Assembly (NCBI RefSeq): GCF_001540865.1
Contig: NC_033628.1
Span: forward strand, 10,148,069 to 10,212,068
From: Ananas comosus
Taxonomy: Eukaryota; Streptophyta; Magnoliopsida; Poales; Bromeliaceae
Length of the DNA: 64,000 bases
Direction of reading: 5' to 3'
In this document: piece by piece, positions 36,213-49,100 of the stretch
Position numbering within the stretch: the stretch's first letter is position 1
How the letters are laid out: every line of letters starts with the position of its first letter
Notes under the pieces: model-generated
The model's database searches: none
What the model saw: only the letters and a program-made list of their open reading frames with translations
Told to the model about the DNA's origin: nothing
Made by a program: the position numbers and the translations under genes

Positions 36213-37508
36213 AAAGAAAAAAGGAATATTAATTAGCGTGCCTACATTGCTTATAGTGTCAAAACATTTAAATGCGAGGGGAAAAAAATAAAAACAAAAT
36301 CAACATCACCAATATGAATGCCCCTATCATCGAGATAGTAGCATTCCACCTCTTTAACAGAGTATTTTCTTTCGTGTATACCTTGTGTAATTATTATACT
36401 TTGTTTGCACAGTAATTTCACCAAAAATTAATAAAAATATAAAACTACTATATTTATTTCAATAGGAAAATTTAAATAATGTAGACAATAATATATATAT
36501 ATATATATATGATTTTTCAACAAAAAAAACTAACAATGAAAACCTTTTTCTTCAGTCTCTCTCTTTCGGCTTTTGCCTTTTCTGTTGATCTGTTGTTCCA
36601 ACCGATTTAGGAGATGCCACAAGTCACTTTACACCGATTTTAAGGGCAAAATTTTTTACACCAATTTTGGGGGCACAGGTTTCAGAACAGCCACTGCATC
36701 TTTGGAATTGATACTAAGGATTAAGCTTCCCACCTCTCCTTCCAAAAGTTAATGGTATGTCTTACTTTCTTTCCTCTACTGACTGGAGTATTCTGTTAGC
36801 TAACAGGAATCGTGAGGTCAGCTATGAACTCGGCCAAGCAGCTCAAAGTCAGATTATAAAATAGTTTTTAAATCCTTACGAGACAACCAAATCAGCACAA
36901 AATCGACACAATCTTTACACCACATGACAATTGACGATTCAGGGCCAAAAAGCAACCAAACCTATTTCAAGTTGTTTCAAGATATAATTCTTTTTCTCCA
37001 AAAAGATACAATCGTTGAGAAACTACTACAGCTTGATTATTCCAACAGCAGGAAGGAGTGTGAGGCGAGCGTACCATTATGAGGGCACACTACGATGACG
37101 ACAAAAAAAAAAATAAAAGAAAAGGCCAACAAATTGCAAGCTAACCAATTGCTGTAGCCAGAGATAATTTTCTCAAAAAAAAAAAAAAAAAGAAAAAGAA
37201 AAAGAAAAAGGAAAAGGGGAAAAAGAAGAAGAAGAAAAACTACCAGTATCTAATAAATTACTAAACATACTTAATGACAATAAGCGACCTATAGGAGATA
37301 TGTTCATCTCCGCCAAAGATAAACAAAATAAATATAGATAAAACATAACCAGCACAGAAGTTCAGAACGAAGAAAAACAGATGCTAAATAGCCCAAAAAC
37401 CTGATCTAGAAGTCTGGAACGAGAACGAGAAAATGTAAATGGCAAATATCCCCCGACGCGACCCGAGTTATGAAGCGCGGCAGCATTGCTTCGGCTTAAC
37501 GAGTGTCA
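36213..37508. other. Spacer between the CTP synthase-like pseudogene and the receiver gene
   Basis: I looked for upstream CTP synthase exons here and found none I can support. 37441-37508 is probably the 3' untranslated region of the receiver gene. There is a (TA)n at 36489-36510 and a purine tract at 37180-37240. Confidence 0.5.
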
Positions 37509-38202
37509 TCAACCAGGACCCATCATTTGTTCCAGCCTCGCCCTCATAACAAACTGCCACAAATCCTGTATCACCGTCTCAGGAAGCGGTTTTCTCCGAT
37601 GCCCGCGTGCCCCAAAGCACATATGAATGAAGGCAGCGTGAGCTTCAGCTTCCTCATCCGGCTCTGCGGACATCACTTTTAACGACGACGTACGAAAGAT
37701 GAAACAGAAAGAAAAAGAATGTCAGACGTACAACCAGACCGTCAAAAAAGAGAGATGCCAACGACATGCAGAACAGAAAGCGAGTGAAGGAGAGATCTGC
37801 TTACTGATTACGGGGAGATAGGTCTCGGAGGTGACGCAGTTCAGGAACTTGCACCCAATCATGTCCGGTAGGTACGTGTCGCTCAACACAAGATGGAACT
37901 TCACCTCACCCTTTCGCAGCATCGAGAGGGCCTCCGTTCCCTCGGAACACGTTGTGACTGAACCATCGGACGCCCGAGAAGCATCAGAAAACCGAATCAT
38001 CTTATTGTCATATACAAAAGCACGGCATGCCCAAGGGTAACGCCATACCTTTGTAGTTGTGCGCGAGCAGCGAACTCTCAAGGGCTTTGAGCGAAGTGCT
38101 GTCGCCGTCGACAACTAAAACGTGGATGTGATCTGGCAAAGCCTTGTTCATTATGTCGACCGCAACGGAAGCAGCGGGGGAAGCTGCGCAGCCGGAAGCC
38201 AT
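37509..38202 (-). CDS. Stand-alone response-regulator receiver protein, type-B-like
   Basis: Three exons, 38202-38049, 37957-37805 and 37675-37509, with GT-AG borders, join in frame to 157 residues. The ATG at 38202 (MASGC) was chosen; the frame has no earlier ATG. Receiver domains accept phosphate from His-phosphotransfer proteins in cytokinin-type signalling. Residues ~24-145 are one receiver: HVLVVDGDST (strand 1), LVLSD with the phospho-acceptor Asp, TYLPDMIG, PVIMMSA with the conserved Ser, and RRKPL with the conserved Lys. The wording is closest to plant type-B regulators, but the MYB-like domain is absent and the protein ends at MMGPG. The acidic pair usually DD is DG, and the loop after MMSA is diverged (no HGACDY block). 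It may be phosphorylation-impaired. The exon joins are inferred, but the frames fit exactly. Confidence 0.82.
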
Positions 38203-38640
38203 TTGTTGCACCAGTGTTGTCGCGGCACTGGGAAAAAAAGAATATCCGAGAGGGAGAAGACCGAGAAAGGTTGGAGTTCGAATTCAAATAAAACACGGAG
38301 AGGGTCGGGGACTTTTAATTTCCTTATCACCGATTTTTATGGACGCGCGAACACGACGAGTATTGATTCAATAAAGTGGCCTGGGTATGTATATATGTAT
38401 ATATAGAGAAAGAGACGATGGTTTATTATATTTATATATTTATATCTGAAGAAGTAGGACTCGGACTCGGATTATATCTATATCCGAATCTACAAGGATT
38501 ATAGTTATATCTGAAGAAGTAGGTCTCGCATTATCTCGACTTGCAAGGAAATTAGGAAACTTTCCACCTACACGGATCGTCTCAAACTGGTTTAGGAGGT
38601 CTATTAATTAAATTAAACTTTGCATATAATGTTAAAATAT
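38203..38640. other. Upstream region of the receiver gene
   Basis: AT-rich beyond 38390 with TATATAT runs near 38391-38404. Short repeats of 'gaagaagtaggNctcg' occur at 38447-38530. No further gene is evident. Confidence 0.45.
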
Positions 38641-38945
38641 GTGTTTTGCGAAGAAGAAAAGGAATAAAGAAAGGAAAAGAAATCCTACCGGAGAGTGGGG
38701 GCCTCGGAGAGAGGGACGCGGCCCTGAGGGGGTGGTGGTGGAGCAGATTCGCGTGCGGCCTCCGGCGGGGGAAGAGCAGTCATGTCCTCCGGCGAGGGAA
38801 GAGCAGGCATGTCTGCCGGCGAGGAGAAGCAGACGCGGCCGCCGGGGCTTTGGGGGGCGGGGGTGGGTTGGGTGTGGGAGGATCTGGGGTTTTCGGGAGA
38901 GGTCGGGGAGAAGGGGGAATTTTTTTTTTTTTTTTTACCCCCTTT
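38640..38945. other. Isolated GC-rich block with a short internal repeat
   Basis: High-GC sequence in AT-rich surroundings, with imperfect repeats of 'tcctccggcgagggaagagc' and 'ctccggcgggggaagagc' at 38756-38830 and a 17-T run at about 38920-38937. No recognisable protein. It may be captured host DNA, as in the similar block at 26490-26760. Confidence 0.4.
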
Positions 38946-39174
38946 GTGCAGGGCGAAGCGATGGATTTTGAATAGGGATCGCAATGTGCACGGATGCTCT
39001 GAAATTTTATCGGAATTCAAATTTGAACGAAACGGATATATTCAACGCCATAGAGATATGAATTCGGATATAGACATCAAAAATAAAATTTTAATAGATA
39101 TAGATTCGAATATGAAGTTTTACTGTATCCGACCTGAACTCAAACCCGAATTTATTTTGCACTATATATATATA

Positions 39175-39666
39175 CTAGTGAAAAGTCCCGCGCTTTGCAG
39201 CGGTTAGAAACTATAGTAATAATTAATAATAATAAAATATTAAATATTTTTTTGTGTATCTCACTTGATACATCTACCAACGATGGAGAGAGAGAGAGAG
39301 TAAAATAGCTCATTCTAAATAAAAATAGAGAGAGAGAGAGTAAAATAGCTCATTCTAAATAAAAATTAAATGGGAGAGATGAAGAGACGTATGTTGAGAA
39401 AGAGAGAATAAATGGGAGAGATGAGGAGACGAATGTTGAGAGAGAGAGAGTAAAATGGTTCATTCTAAATAAAAATTGAATGGGGGAGATGAATAGACGT
39501 ATGTTGAGAGAGAAAGTAAAATGGCTCATTTTAAATAAAAATTAAATGGGGGAGATGAAGAGACGTATGTTGAGAGAGAGAATAAAATGGATCATTCTAA
39601 ATTAAAAAAATTTTAAAATTAGGAGGTTATGACACATCAGCTTAAAATATTGGGGATCCACAAAGA
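39175..39666 (-). mobile_element. Short Helitron-like element, 3' end clear, 5' end tentative
   Basis: On the minus strand the sequence ends CCGC-loop-GCGG, then nine bases, CTAG (39178-39175) and T, matching the Helitron 3' terminus. Near 39640-39666 the minus strand reads 'ggatccccaatattttaag', resembling the 5' subterminal 'gaatctccaatacttttgc' of the Helitron at 12474. The exact 5' TC is uncertain, because the base before it is C rather than A. The body is mostly three or four ~70-90-bp tandem units containing 'aaaatggctcattctaaat', 'gggagatgaagagacg' and (GA)n. Confidence 0.55.
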
Positions 39667-39790
39667 GTAATAAATTTCAGCTATGGTAAAAGAAAACATG
39701 CACTTATATTCTGCACTATTTTGTTAACAAATATATTTTAAGACTATTTTTTGTGGCTAATATTTGAAGTCTGATAAGGAAATAGAAAGG

Positions 39791-40714
39791 GAAAACTCAA
39801 AAAAACACCCCCTGTAGTTCTACACTTTTTTATTTTAGTACCCTGTGGTTTAAAGTTTATCAAGTTAGTACCTTGTGGTTTCTCACCTTATCACTTTAGT
39901 ACCCTGTGGTTTAAAGTGTATCAAGTTAGTACCCTATGGTTTTGCACTTTATCACTTTAGTATCCTATGGTTTTAATTTTGTATCAAGTTAGTACCTTGT
40001 GGTTTTTTAAATCACATGGTACTAAAGTGATAAAGTGTGAAACCACAGGGTACTAAAGGGATAAAGTGCAAAACCACATGGTACTAATTTCATACACTTT
40101 AAACCACAGGGTACTAAAGTGATAAAGTGAGAAACCACATGATACTTACTTGATACATTTTAAACTATAGGATACTAAAGTGAAAAAAATTGAAACCACA
40201 ATGTGGGTTTTTGAAGTTTTCTCAAATAGAAACAAAGTCAAATTTAGAGGCAGAGATTGCTTCAGGAATGTTCCCCTTAAGTAATGTAATTTCATTAAAT
40301 TTAAGGGGAACTTCAAATACCCTCCTTGTGGTTTCGTGCTTTTTTAACTTTAGTACCCTATGGTTTAAAGTGTATCAAGTTAGTACCTTGTGGATTCGCA
40401 CTTTCTCACTTTAGTATCATGTGGTTTCAAGTGTATCAAATTAGTATCCTGTGGTTTTATTTTTGTATCAAGTTAGTACCATGTGGTTTCAATTTTCTTT
40501 TTTTATTATCCATTTCAGGGTATATAATTTAACAGAATATTAAACCACAGAGTACTAAAGTGAGAAAGTGCGAAACCATAGAGTACTAACTTGATACACT
40601 TGAAACCACAGGGTATTAAAGTGAGAAAGTGTGAAACCACATTGTACTAACTTGATACACTTTAAACCAGGTACTAAAGTGAGAACGTGTAAAACCACAG
40701 GCGGTATTTGATAC
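39791..40714. repeat. Nested palindromic array of GTGGTTTAAAGTGTATCAAG units
   Basis: Units of about 40-45 bases ('tagtaccctgtggtttaaag' style) run forward at 39830-40005, inverted at 40010-40200, forward at 40320-40490 and inverted at 40540-40700. The outer ends ('caccccctgtagttctacac' against 'gtgtaaaaccacaggcgg') are also inverted. The whole can fold into two stacked cruciforms. Shorter relatives lie at 21380-21680, 24573-24745 and 62020-62240. The five small ORFs across it are repeats of one another. Confidence 0.75.
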
Positions 40715-42559
40715 TCTATATATAAAAGTAGAACCCTTAATGAACCATATGTGAGAAGCTGACACGTGGCTTTCTATATGCTTACCACGTGTCAAACTCA
40801 AATATGGATATTTGGTTACCAATTATTTGAAATTATTGGTTTAATTAATTATTTAAAATTATTGGTTGCGAAATACGCAATAATATGGATATTTGGTTAC
40901 GAATTATTTGAAATTATTGGTTTAATTAATTATTAAAATTATTGATTGCGAAATACGCAATAATCTGTTGCGAATTATTTACCCCTTCTGACCGTATCAA
41001 AGTATGGATTTATATTTACCCCTTTTGATGAAATACTTGGTAATGTCACTGATGACAAATATTTAGTAGGTAAGAGTTATTATATGCATCAAATATTTAA
41101 TTTTTAAAATTTAATTTTTAATATAGACTATCTATTATATTGATTATTACATTTTATTATTATATTATCTCAGATGCCATTGGGAAGCTTTCTGGAATTA
41201 GTAGAATGGAAAAAAACTGTAAGGACGGTAAAGAAACAAAAAAGATTACGATACTACTTGAGGATGACAAGTATGTGTTTATAATTGTAGATATATCTTT
41301 TGAATGTTTATACATTTTTTTTCAGTTAGCTGCTGATCTATACTACTTATAAAAACGTTAGTTTTGAATTTTTTCCTCTTTCCCAAAATACCGGTCCCTA
41401 TTAATGTAATATCTTCCGCATATATAATATTTAATCATATTTTTTTAAAACAAAATATATAAAAGTTATCCGTGCTTTTACCTACTAATATTTAAAATAT
41501 TGGATATTTTATTTAAAACATTATAAAATATATTAACATATATAATATTTAATCATATTTTTTAAAAGCAGAATATATAAAAGTTATCTCAAATTTAAAA
41601 TATTGGATATTTTATTTAAATTATTATAAAATATATTAATTCTTAGTCAATAAATCTAATTGACTGACGAATACAAAATATCTGTCACTTTTTTTATCTA
41701 AATTGCCCTCAAATAGTACGTATCAAATTTCACTTTTTATATGCATGTCATATCTTCTAATAACCGTCGCCCACATAATATCATATTTTATCACAAATAA
41801 TATTTGCATATCTTAATTTTTTTTTTCTCACACATAATATCCACCACCTATATAATATCCAATCACATAATATCTTCCGCATATATAATATTAAATCATA
41901 TTTTTTTAAAGCGAAATATATAAAAGTTATCTCAAATTTACCTACTAATATTTAAAATTTTGGATATTTTATTTAAATTATTATAAAAAATATTAACGTA
42001 TATAATATTTAATCATATTTTTTTAAAGGTGAATATATAAAAGTTATCTCAAATTTACCTACTAATATTTAAAATATTAAATATTTTTTAAAATTATTAT
42101 AAAATATATTGATTCTTAGTTATTAGGTCTAATCTAATGATTGACGAATACAAAATATTTGTCATTTTTTTTATCTAAATTGCCCTCAAATATAAATATA
42201 AAAATTATCTATCTGATATAATATAAACAAAAATTAGTAGGCACATATATAATATAAAATGAATTATTTTATAAATAGCATTTATAGTATAATGTTCCTT
42301 TTAATTTGTATTTTAGTCATTTAGTATTTTTTCTGTAAAACTTATAGCAGCAAAAAGCTAGGTTGCACATTGTGAGAAAAGTTTGCTGAAGAACTTCATA
42401 CTTATAAACAAATAGGGGATGAAAGCCTTGTCATAATTATATTACAATAGTGCAAAATAAAAGACTTTGCAGGTAAAAAATGTTTTTACGTAACGTGATT
42501 ATTTTGATTGTGTTAATTATAGGTTTAGATCTAAATCTAATTATCTAATTATCTAATTA
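40715..42559. other. AT-rich intergenic DNA upstream of LDL3
   Basis: Begins with a possible Helitron 5' end (TCTATATATAAAAG, then GACACGTGGC at about 40761) with no matching 3' end. 40800-40990 repeats 'ttggttacgaattatttg'. 41390-42190 repeats a ~135-bp AT-rich unit containing 'atataaaagttatctcaaat' three or four times. No gene is evident. Confidence 0.5.
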
Positions 42560-43156
42560 GATTTAGATATCGTGACTCGACCGCACACAATGTGGCTCGC
42601 AATTAGCGGATCCAATCCGTTTGCGCTCGACCCGACACCGAACCCAATAAGAACCGAGTCCACGTACCAACGACTCGGCGTATCGGAGCGCCTCCACCCT
42701 CTCTCCTCTTCCTCTTCCTCTTCTCCCTTCGTCTCCAACGCAGGTAAAAAAAAAAAAATCCCACTTCGCCCCCTCGCGACATCCACCCACGCCTCCCGTG
42801 GCCGCGCCCTCGCCTCCGACGCCGCGTCGCTCGCCGAGATCGCGCGCTCCCCCTCCCCAATCCCCAGGTGAGCCGGCTCCTTCTCCTCCCCTTCTCCTTG
42901 TTCCTCTACCTCTCCGGGGATCTCTTTGGGGCTTCTCTATCCTTTCGCGCTCTTTATCGCCCTCTCCGGGGGTTTCGTGAGTGTTCGAAGGATTCGGCTT
43001 CGGGGCGTTCGATAATCCGTCGCAATTTCCGACAGGAACGGTGAAAGGAGGTGCCTTTGGGCGAGGAAAGAGGCGGGGAGATCGCAGTTCGCTGTTTGTT
43101 GGTGTGCTAATGGTGTAAAGTTGTTACCTTTGGAGACTAGGTCGGGGAGTTGTAAG
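42560..43156 (+). promoter_or_regulatory. LDL3 upstream and leader region
   Basis: GC content rises sharply. A CT-rich leader-like stretch (42700-42730) is followed by possible splice donors at 42742 and 42868 (CCCCAG|GTGAGC). Where the leader is spliced cannot be settled from sequence alone. No TATA box is convincing. Confidence 0.45.
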
Positions 43157-46100
43157 ATGGGTGGGGGTGATGGTGACGAGGGGCATGTCCTCGGGGCGGA
43201 AGGGAACTCGGACGACGACGAGCGGCCGCTGGGATCGCTGTTCAAGAAGAAGATCCGTGTTCCGAGGAAGAGACGGGAAGCGGCGCCGGAAGCTAGGGCG
43301 GAGGGAAACCCTAGAATCAACGAGAGGGGCTCCGGCGAGGTCAATGATACATTGGCTGCCATGCGGAAGAAGCTGAAGCGCCGGAGAAGGGTTGGAGAGG
43401 CCGATGGCGCCGGATCTGGAGTTGGACAAGATTCTACCACTTTGGACGGAGATAGGGTTTCAGAGCAAAAGGGAGCTCTAGCAGAGGTTGATAATTGCTC
43501 GGACCATTCTTCTGATTTGGTTAATGATTCGCTCTCGGCCTTCCTAACTTCGCGGTCGGTTCGGAGGTCGAGACAAGTTTCTAAGAAATCCAAGGAAACA
43601 GCTCCACGTGGTATTAACGACGCGAAACGAAGCCTTAATAAGGCCTCGGATGATGGTTATGGTGGAAAAAATGGCGAGATGAGTACACGTGCTGATCGGT
43701 GCTCGACTCCGAATTCTGATGATGAGCTACTCGCCAATCAGCATGTCGTGGGAAAAACTCAGAAAGGGAGAGCTGGAAATAAAACTGCTCTAAAGCAGCC
43801 GAGTCGAATTCCTAGCAGAGCTTCTAGGAAACCACTTTCTTCTTCTGCTCAAGAATTATTAGTTCCCATTTCAGGATCGGAAGTGAAGAATGTAGAAAAG
43901 GATTTTGACAGTTCCTATAGAAAGTTGGACTGTAATTTAGATAACTCAGCACCTTCCTTAATTCAGGCGAAGGATTCTGATTCCGTTTTGAAGGCGAAGG
44001 ATGATAAATTGTCAGCAACTCAGAGAGAAAACAACTCAATCCAAGCTTCTGACAGAGCCTTAGAAGATGGATCAGACCATTTTATTAGTGGGAATGTAAC
44101 TCAGTTAAAAGTTCCAACATGGACAATTGATGGCTCTGGGTTGAAACCATGTTCTGGAGAGCTCATTGAAGAATCTGCATTAGCATCTAGTAATGAAACA
44201 AATCAGAAGACTGAAGGTGTTTCTGAAGAAAATCGGAGAAACATTGATCGGGTAGATCTCTCTTGCGATGAAACACCAAATCAGGAAAACATCATGAACG
44301 GAGATGGTGTAGTTCTGACTTTTCAGAAAGAAGTTGAAAAACCATCTTTACGTGAAAAGGAGATATCTTTTGTTTTGTTAAGCCGGAAGTCAGAAGCTAT
44401 TGCGGATTGTGACAAATTGTTACAACATTCCCCTGATAACTGTGAGGGATCTTTGCCAAAATCCGATGGCAAGAGCTCTCAAGATGATGGTCTCTCTTCA
44501 TATGTTAATATATCAGTAACATCTCATCAAGTAGTTGAAGATTCAGCTGTTCCTTTCACTAATTGTAATGGGGTACCATCTGCTAATGCATGCGTAGATC
44601 AATCTGTTAGAGGAATCTCAGTTGTAAATAAATCAGCGGCTGATGCTTTCAAAGAGCCCTCTCCTACTATGAGCATGAAGGAAGGTGGAATTACAAAAGA
44701 AACGAATGAATATGATGTACAATTGGACCCTGACAATGCAGAAAATCAATCAATGGTGCCACGGGCAATGAGAAATGCTAAAAAACGCAGGCATGGTGAC
44801 ATGGCATATGAGGGAGATGCTGATTGGGATGTTCTGATGCATGAGCAAGGATTGTTTACCAATATTTCTATAGATTGTAGAGACCGGTCTATCAAATCAA
44901 AAGATAAGTCTAATGCTGACTCAAATTTGCAAGTTTTTGATGATGCTACCTATGGTGCTGCTGCTGCAGTGGCGGCTGGTCTGAAAGCTCGAGCCGTTAG
45001 TCCAATTGAAAAGATCAAATTCAAAGATTTCTTAAAGCGCAAGGGTGGCCTCCAGGAATATCTGGACTGCAGGTCAGCTATAGCTTATAAAGGATCTTTT
45101 ATTTATTGAATTTCTTTTAGCCTAGTTCATTTAGTTTCCTTCATTGTGTTGGAATTTTAGCTGCTGTGCTGCTCTTTTTACTGGCTTTTGCATGTTTAAA
45201 CTATGATATGCTTCTATTTCCTTTAATTTCCTGGAACAAGTATTCGGTATTCTTAAGCTAAGTGTTCAGTATATAAGTATTTTTTGGTTAGCTTATATCC
45301 TTTAGACTCAAAAGTCTTTTGATTGATCATTAATGAAATATCCGGATGAGACAGTTTGGACGATTTTTATGCTTCTCATTTTGAGGAATTTCTCGAGAAT
45401 TAGACTTGACCATTTGTATTCTCATGTATCAAATGTTGATGCAGTGATTGTTTCTTAGTGATTTGTAGTACTTTCCTGTCAGTCTATTGTTCAACAATTT
45501 TATGTTCATACTTTGTAAAAAACTATTCTGTGGAATCAGATTGTCTTCCAACTTAAATGAGCCTTAAGTCTTTTCAATTACTCAGTTAGTTCAATCTTAT
45601 AAACTAGGCCATCTTTCTGTTGCCCACTCAGCGATTCTATGCCCATTGGACCCAAGTTGTAGGATTTCTGAATTAACAATAATAAAATGACCGTCCTTGT
45701 TTGTTTGCTGTCACATGACTAGAGTTGAACAATTGCATAAATGGATGACATTGAGAGCATTACTATGAATATTGCCATTATTGGGTCGTAATAACAATTA
45801 GATGAATTTGCACGTGATACACTCCGGTATGTACGTGATACAATCCATCTATACGGTATATTTCTATACAAAACTTTTTTCAGTTTTCTCCTGTTAGGCA
45901 TTGTATATGTTTCTTTTTTTCTTTCTTTCTTTCTTTCACTCTTCTTTTGGCTTATCACAGCACAGAAATGTATTAGTTGCACTTTAGCCCTTTTAATTCT
46001 AATCCTCTATATTTGATTTTATCTGTATTTCTGTGCATCTCAGGAACTTGATACTCAGTCACTGGAGTAAAGATGTTAGACGCATATTGCCTCTTGCTGA

Positions 46101-49100
46101 CTGTGGTATATCTGATTCTCCTTCTGAAGATGAATCGTCACGCAATTCTCTTATTCGTGAAATATATCAATTTCTAGACCGTAATGTAAGTTTCTCTTTT
46201 TAGCTTTGTTTGTTATTTCTTAATCATATACGAGACATTATTTTTTGACATTTAGGCTAAGTGTCAACTAGTGGAACCTAAGTTACTGTTCCTTTTTTGT
46301 CATACAGCTATTCTAATCAGTTTCCAACTGTACTGGCATACCAGTGATAAGTAATTAGTGACTACCTGATTTTCTCTTAATAGTCAAAGATAAGCTCTCT
46401 TAATCATAATTCATAATAATTTTTCTTAACCAAGTTTGGTAATGATTAATTGCCTTCTATATTAATATTGAATGAATTTTTCTACAGTTTTCCAAATTTC
46501 GTCTGCTATTCAATGACTAATTCTTATTTTTCTTTGAGGGAATAAGACAAACACCTTCAGATAATGTCATTCATTTCTGTACACCATTTTTTGCAGGGCT
46601 ATATAAATACAGGAATTGCATTGGAAAATGGGGCAAATAAACTTTTATATACGCCTCACTCAGAGGTTGCAAGTGATTTTGAACTTAATGAAAGTTATGG
46701 ACTGAATGGTGCCAGTCATAATAATGAAATTGCTTCCTCTCGTGGAAATGACGCAGCTGTTGACAATACCAAAACCCTCAATGCTCCGGAAACAGAATTT
46801 GATGCACGTGCTCAAGCGTACACTGAGAATGAAAAAGAGCCCTCTGCATACATTAGAAAAGCAAGTGGTATAACTGATTCTGATTCGAAAGGCTGCAAGA
46901 GAATAATTGTTGTTGGTGCTGGCCCTGCCGGCTTAACTGCTGCACGCCATTTGCAGCGCCAAGGCTTTTTTGTCACTGTTCTCGAGGCTCGAGATCGGAT
47001 AGGTGGTCGGGTGTGCACGGATAGTACATCCCTTTCAGTTCCTGTGGATCTTGGTGCTAGCATTATTACTGGTGTTGAGGCCGATATTGCCACTGAAAGA
47101 AGGCCCGATCCTTCCTCTTTAATCTGTACCCAATTGGGCCTTGAGTTAACTGTATTGAATAGTCACTGCCCTCTCTATGATTTAGTAACGGGTGATAAAG
47201 TTCCTGCAGATTTGGATGAAGCTTTGGAAGCTGAATACAATAGTCTTCTTGATGAGATGGTATTGGTTGTCGCTCAAAATGGCGAAGGTGCATTTAAAAT
47301 GTCACTTGAAGACGGACTGGAACGTCTTCTTAGGAAACGTCGTATGACTCAGTCAACATCATTTATTGCCACTGATCAGTATAAAATGATCTGTGATTCC
47401 CAATGTGTAGATGCTTCAAAGTTCGGGTCAACAGATAGTGGAATCGTCAGTAATGAAGGAAGCGATAAAACAGATGTATTGAGTCCTCTTGAGAGGAGAG
47501 TAATGGATTGGCACTTTGCACATTTAGAATATGGCTGTGCTGCTATGCTTAAGGATGTTTCCCTTCCGCATTGGAACCAAGATGACATATATGGAGGATT
47601 TGGGGGGCCTCATTGCATGATTAAAGGAGGTTACAGTACTGTTATAGAAAGCTTAGGCAAAGGACTTGATATTCGCCTAAAGCATATTGTTACCAAAGTA
47701 GAGTATGAAACCAAGGAATCAGATAATGTTTGTCAGAATCAAAACAAAGTAAAAGTATGCACTTCAAATGGTAGTGAGTTTTTTGGTGATGCAGTCTTGA
47801 TCACTGTCCCACTTGGGTGCCTAAAAGTCGAGGCCATTAAGTTCTCTCCTTGCCTACCAGATTGGAAACAGCTGGCTATCCAAAGGCTCGGTTTTGGTGT
47901 TTTAAATAAGGTAGTCTTGGAGTTCCCCGAAGTCTTTTGGGATGATACTGTTGATTACTTTGGGACAACTGCAGAAGAAACGGCGCACAGGGGCCAATGC
48001 TTTATGTTTTGGAATGTGAAGAAGACAGTTGGTGCACCTGTTCTTATAGGACTGGTGGTTGGAAAGGCAGCTATTGATGGGCAAAGCATGAGCTCCTATG
48101 ATCATGTAAACTATGCTTTGATGGTTCTTCGTAGGCTTTTTGGCCAGGCTTCTGTACCAGATCCAGTTGCTTTTGTGGTGACAAACTGGGGAACTGATCC
48201 TTTCAGTAGAGGTGCATATTCGTATGTTGCTAAAGGGGCTTCTGGACAAGACTATGATATTTTGGGTAGACCAGTTGCAAACTGCTTATTTTTCGCTGGT
48301 GAAGCAACCTGCAAAGAGCACCCTGATACTGTTGGTGGTGCAATGCTTAGTGGTCTTCGAGAAGCTGTACGCATTATTGATGTACTAAGTAGTGGCAAAG
48401 ATTATATGGCGGAAGTTGAGGCTATGGAAACTGTTCAAAGACAGTCAGAAAGTGAGAAAAATGAAGTCAGAGACCTGTCAAAGCGGTTGGAAACATGCAA
48501 GTTTTCCAGTGATGCGATCCATTCATTGGTCACTAAGGAAGCCTTGCTACGAGATATGTTCTCTAGTGCAAAGACTACATCCGGGCGGCTACATTTGGCC
48601 AAAGAGCTACTGCGCCTTCCTGTTGAAGTCCTGAAGTCCTTTGCTGGGAACAAAGAAGGACTAGGCACACTCAACTCTTGGATACTTGTAAGAACAAAAT
48701 GAAATCTAAGTGAGAATATGGTGGTTAATAGTTTGACTCTTAGGGTGTGTTTGGATCCTTGTAAAAGGATGCCGAAAAAAAATTTTTGCGGGAAAAATAA
48801 TTTTCCGATGTTTGGTTGCTCGTAAAAACTTTTTTCCGGAAATTTTTTTACAGATTTTCAGAAAAGTGAGCATTTTCGTTTTCCGCTCCGTCCAAGCGGA
48901 AAAAGAAAACTTGGAGCTGAAAAAAACGCGGTCTCACGGGTGCTAGGCACAAGCGGTCACAAGCGTGGACACGCGTGAGAGAGTCACTCATGGACTACTC
49001 TTTCTCTCTCCCCCCTCATTCATATATATAATTATACTATATATATATATATATATTATATATAACATTTCATTTTATATAAATATATATTATATAAAAT

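Noticed and set aside
36213..37400. N-terminal synthetase exons of CTP synthase
   Set aside because: I scanned the minus strand for GGVVSGLGKG-type and related motifs and saw none.
39283..39600. CRISPR-like regularly spaced repeats
   Set aside because: The units are adjoining tandem repeats without unique spacers, in a plant nuclear genome.
40715..40800. Helitron 5' end (TCTATATATAAAAG ... GACACGTGGC) on the plus strand
   Set aside because: The preceding base is C, not A, and no hairpin plus CTAG is found within the next 2 kb.
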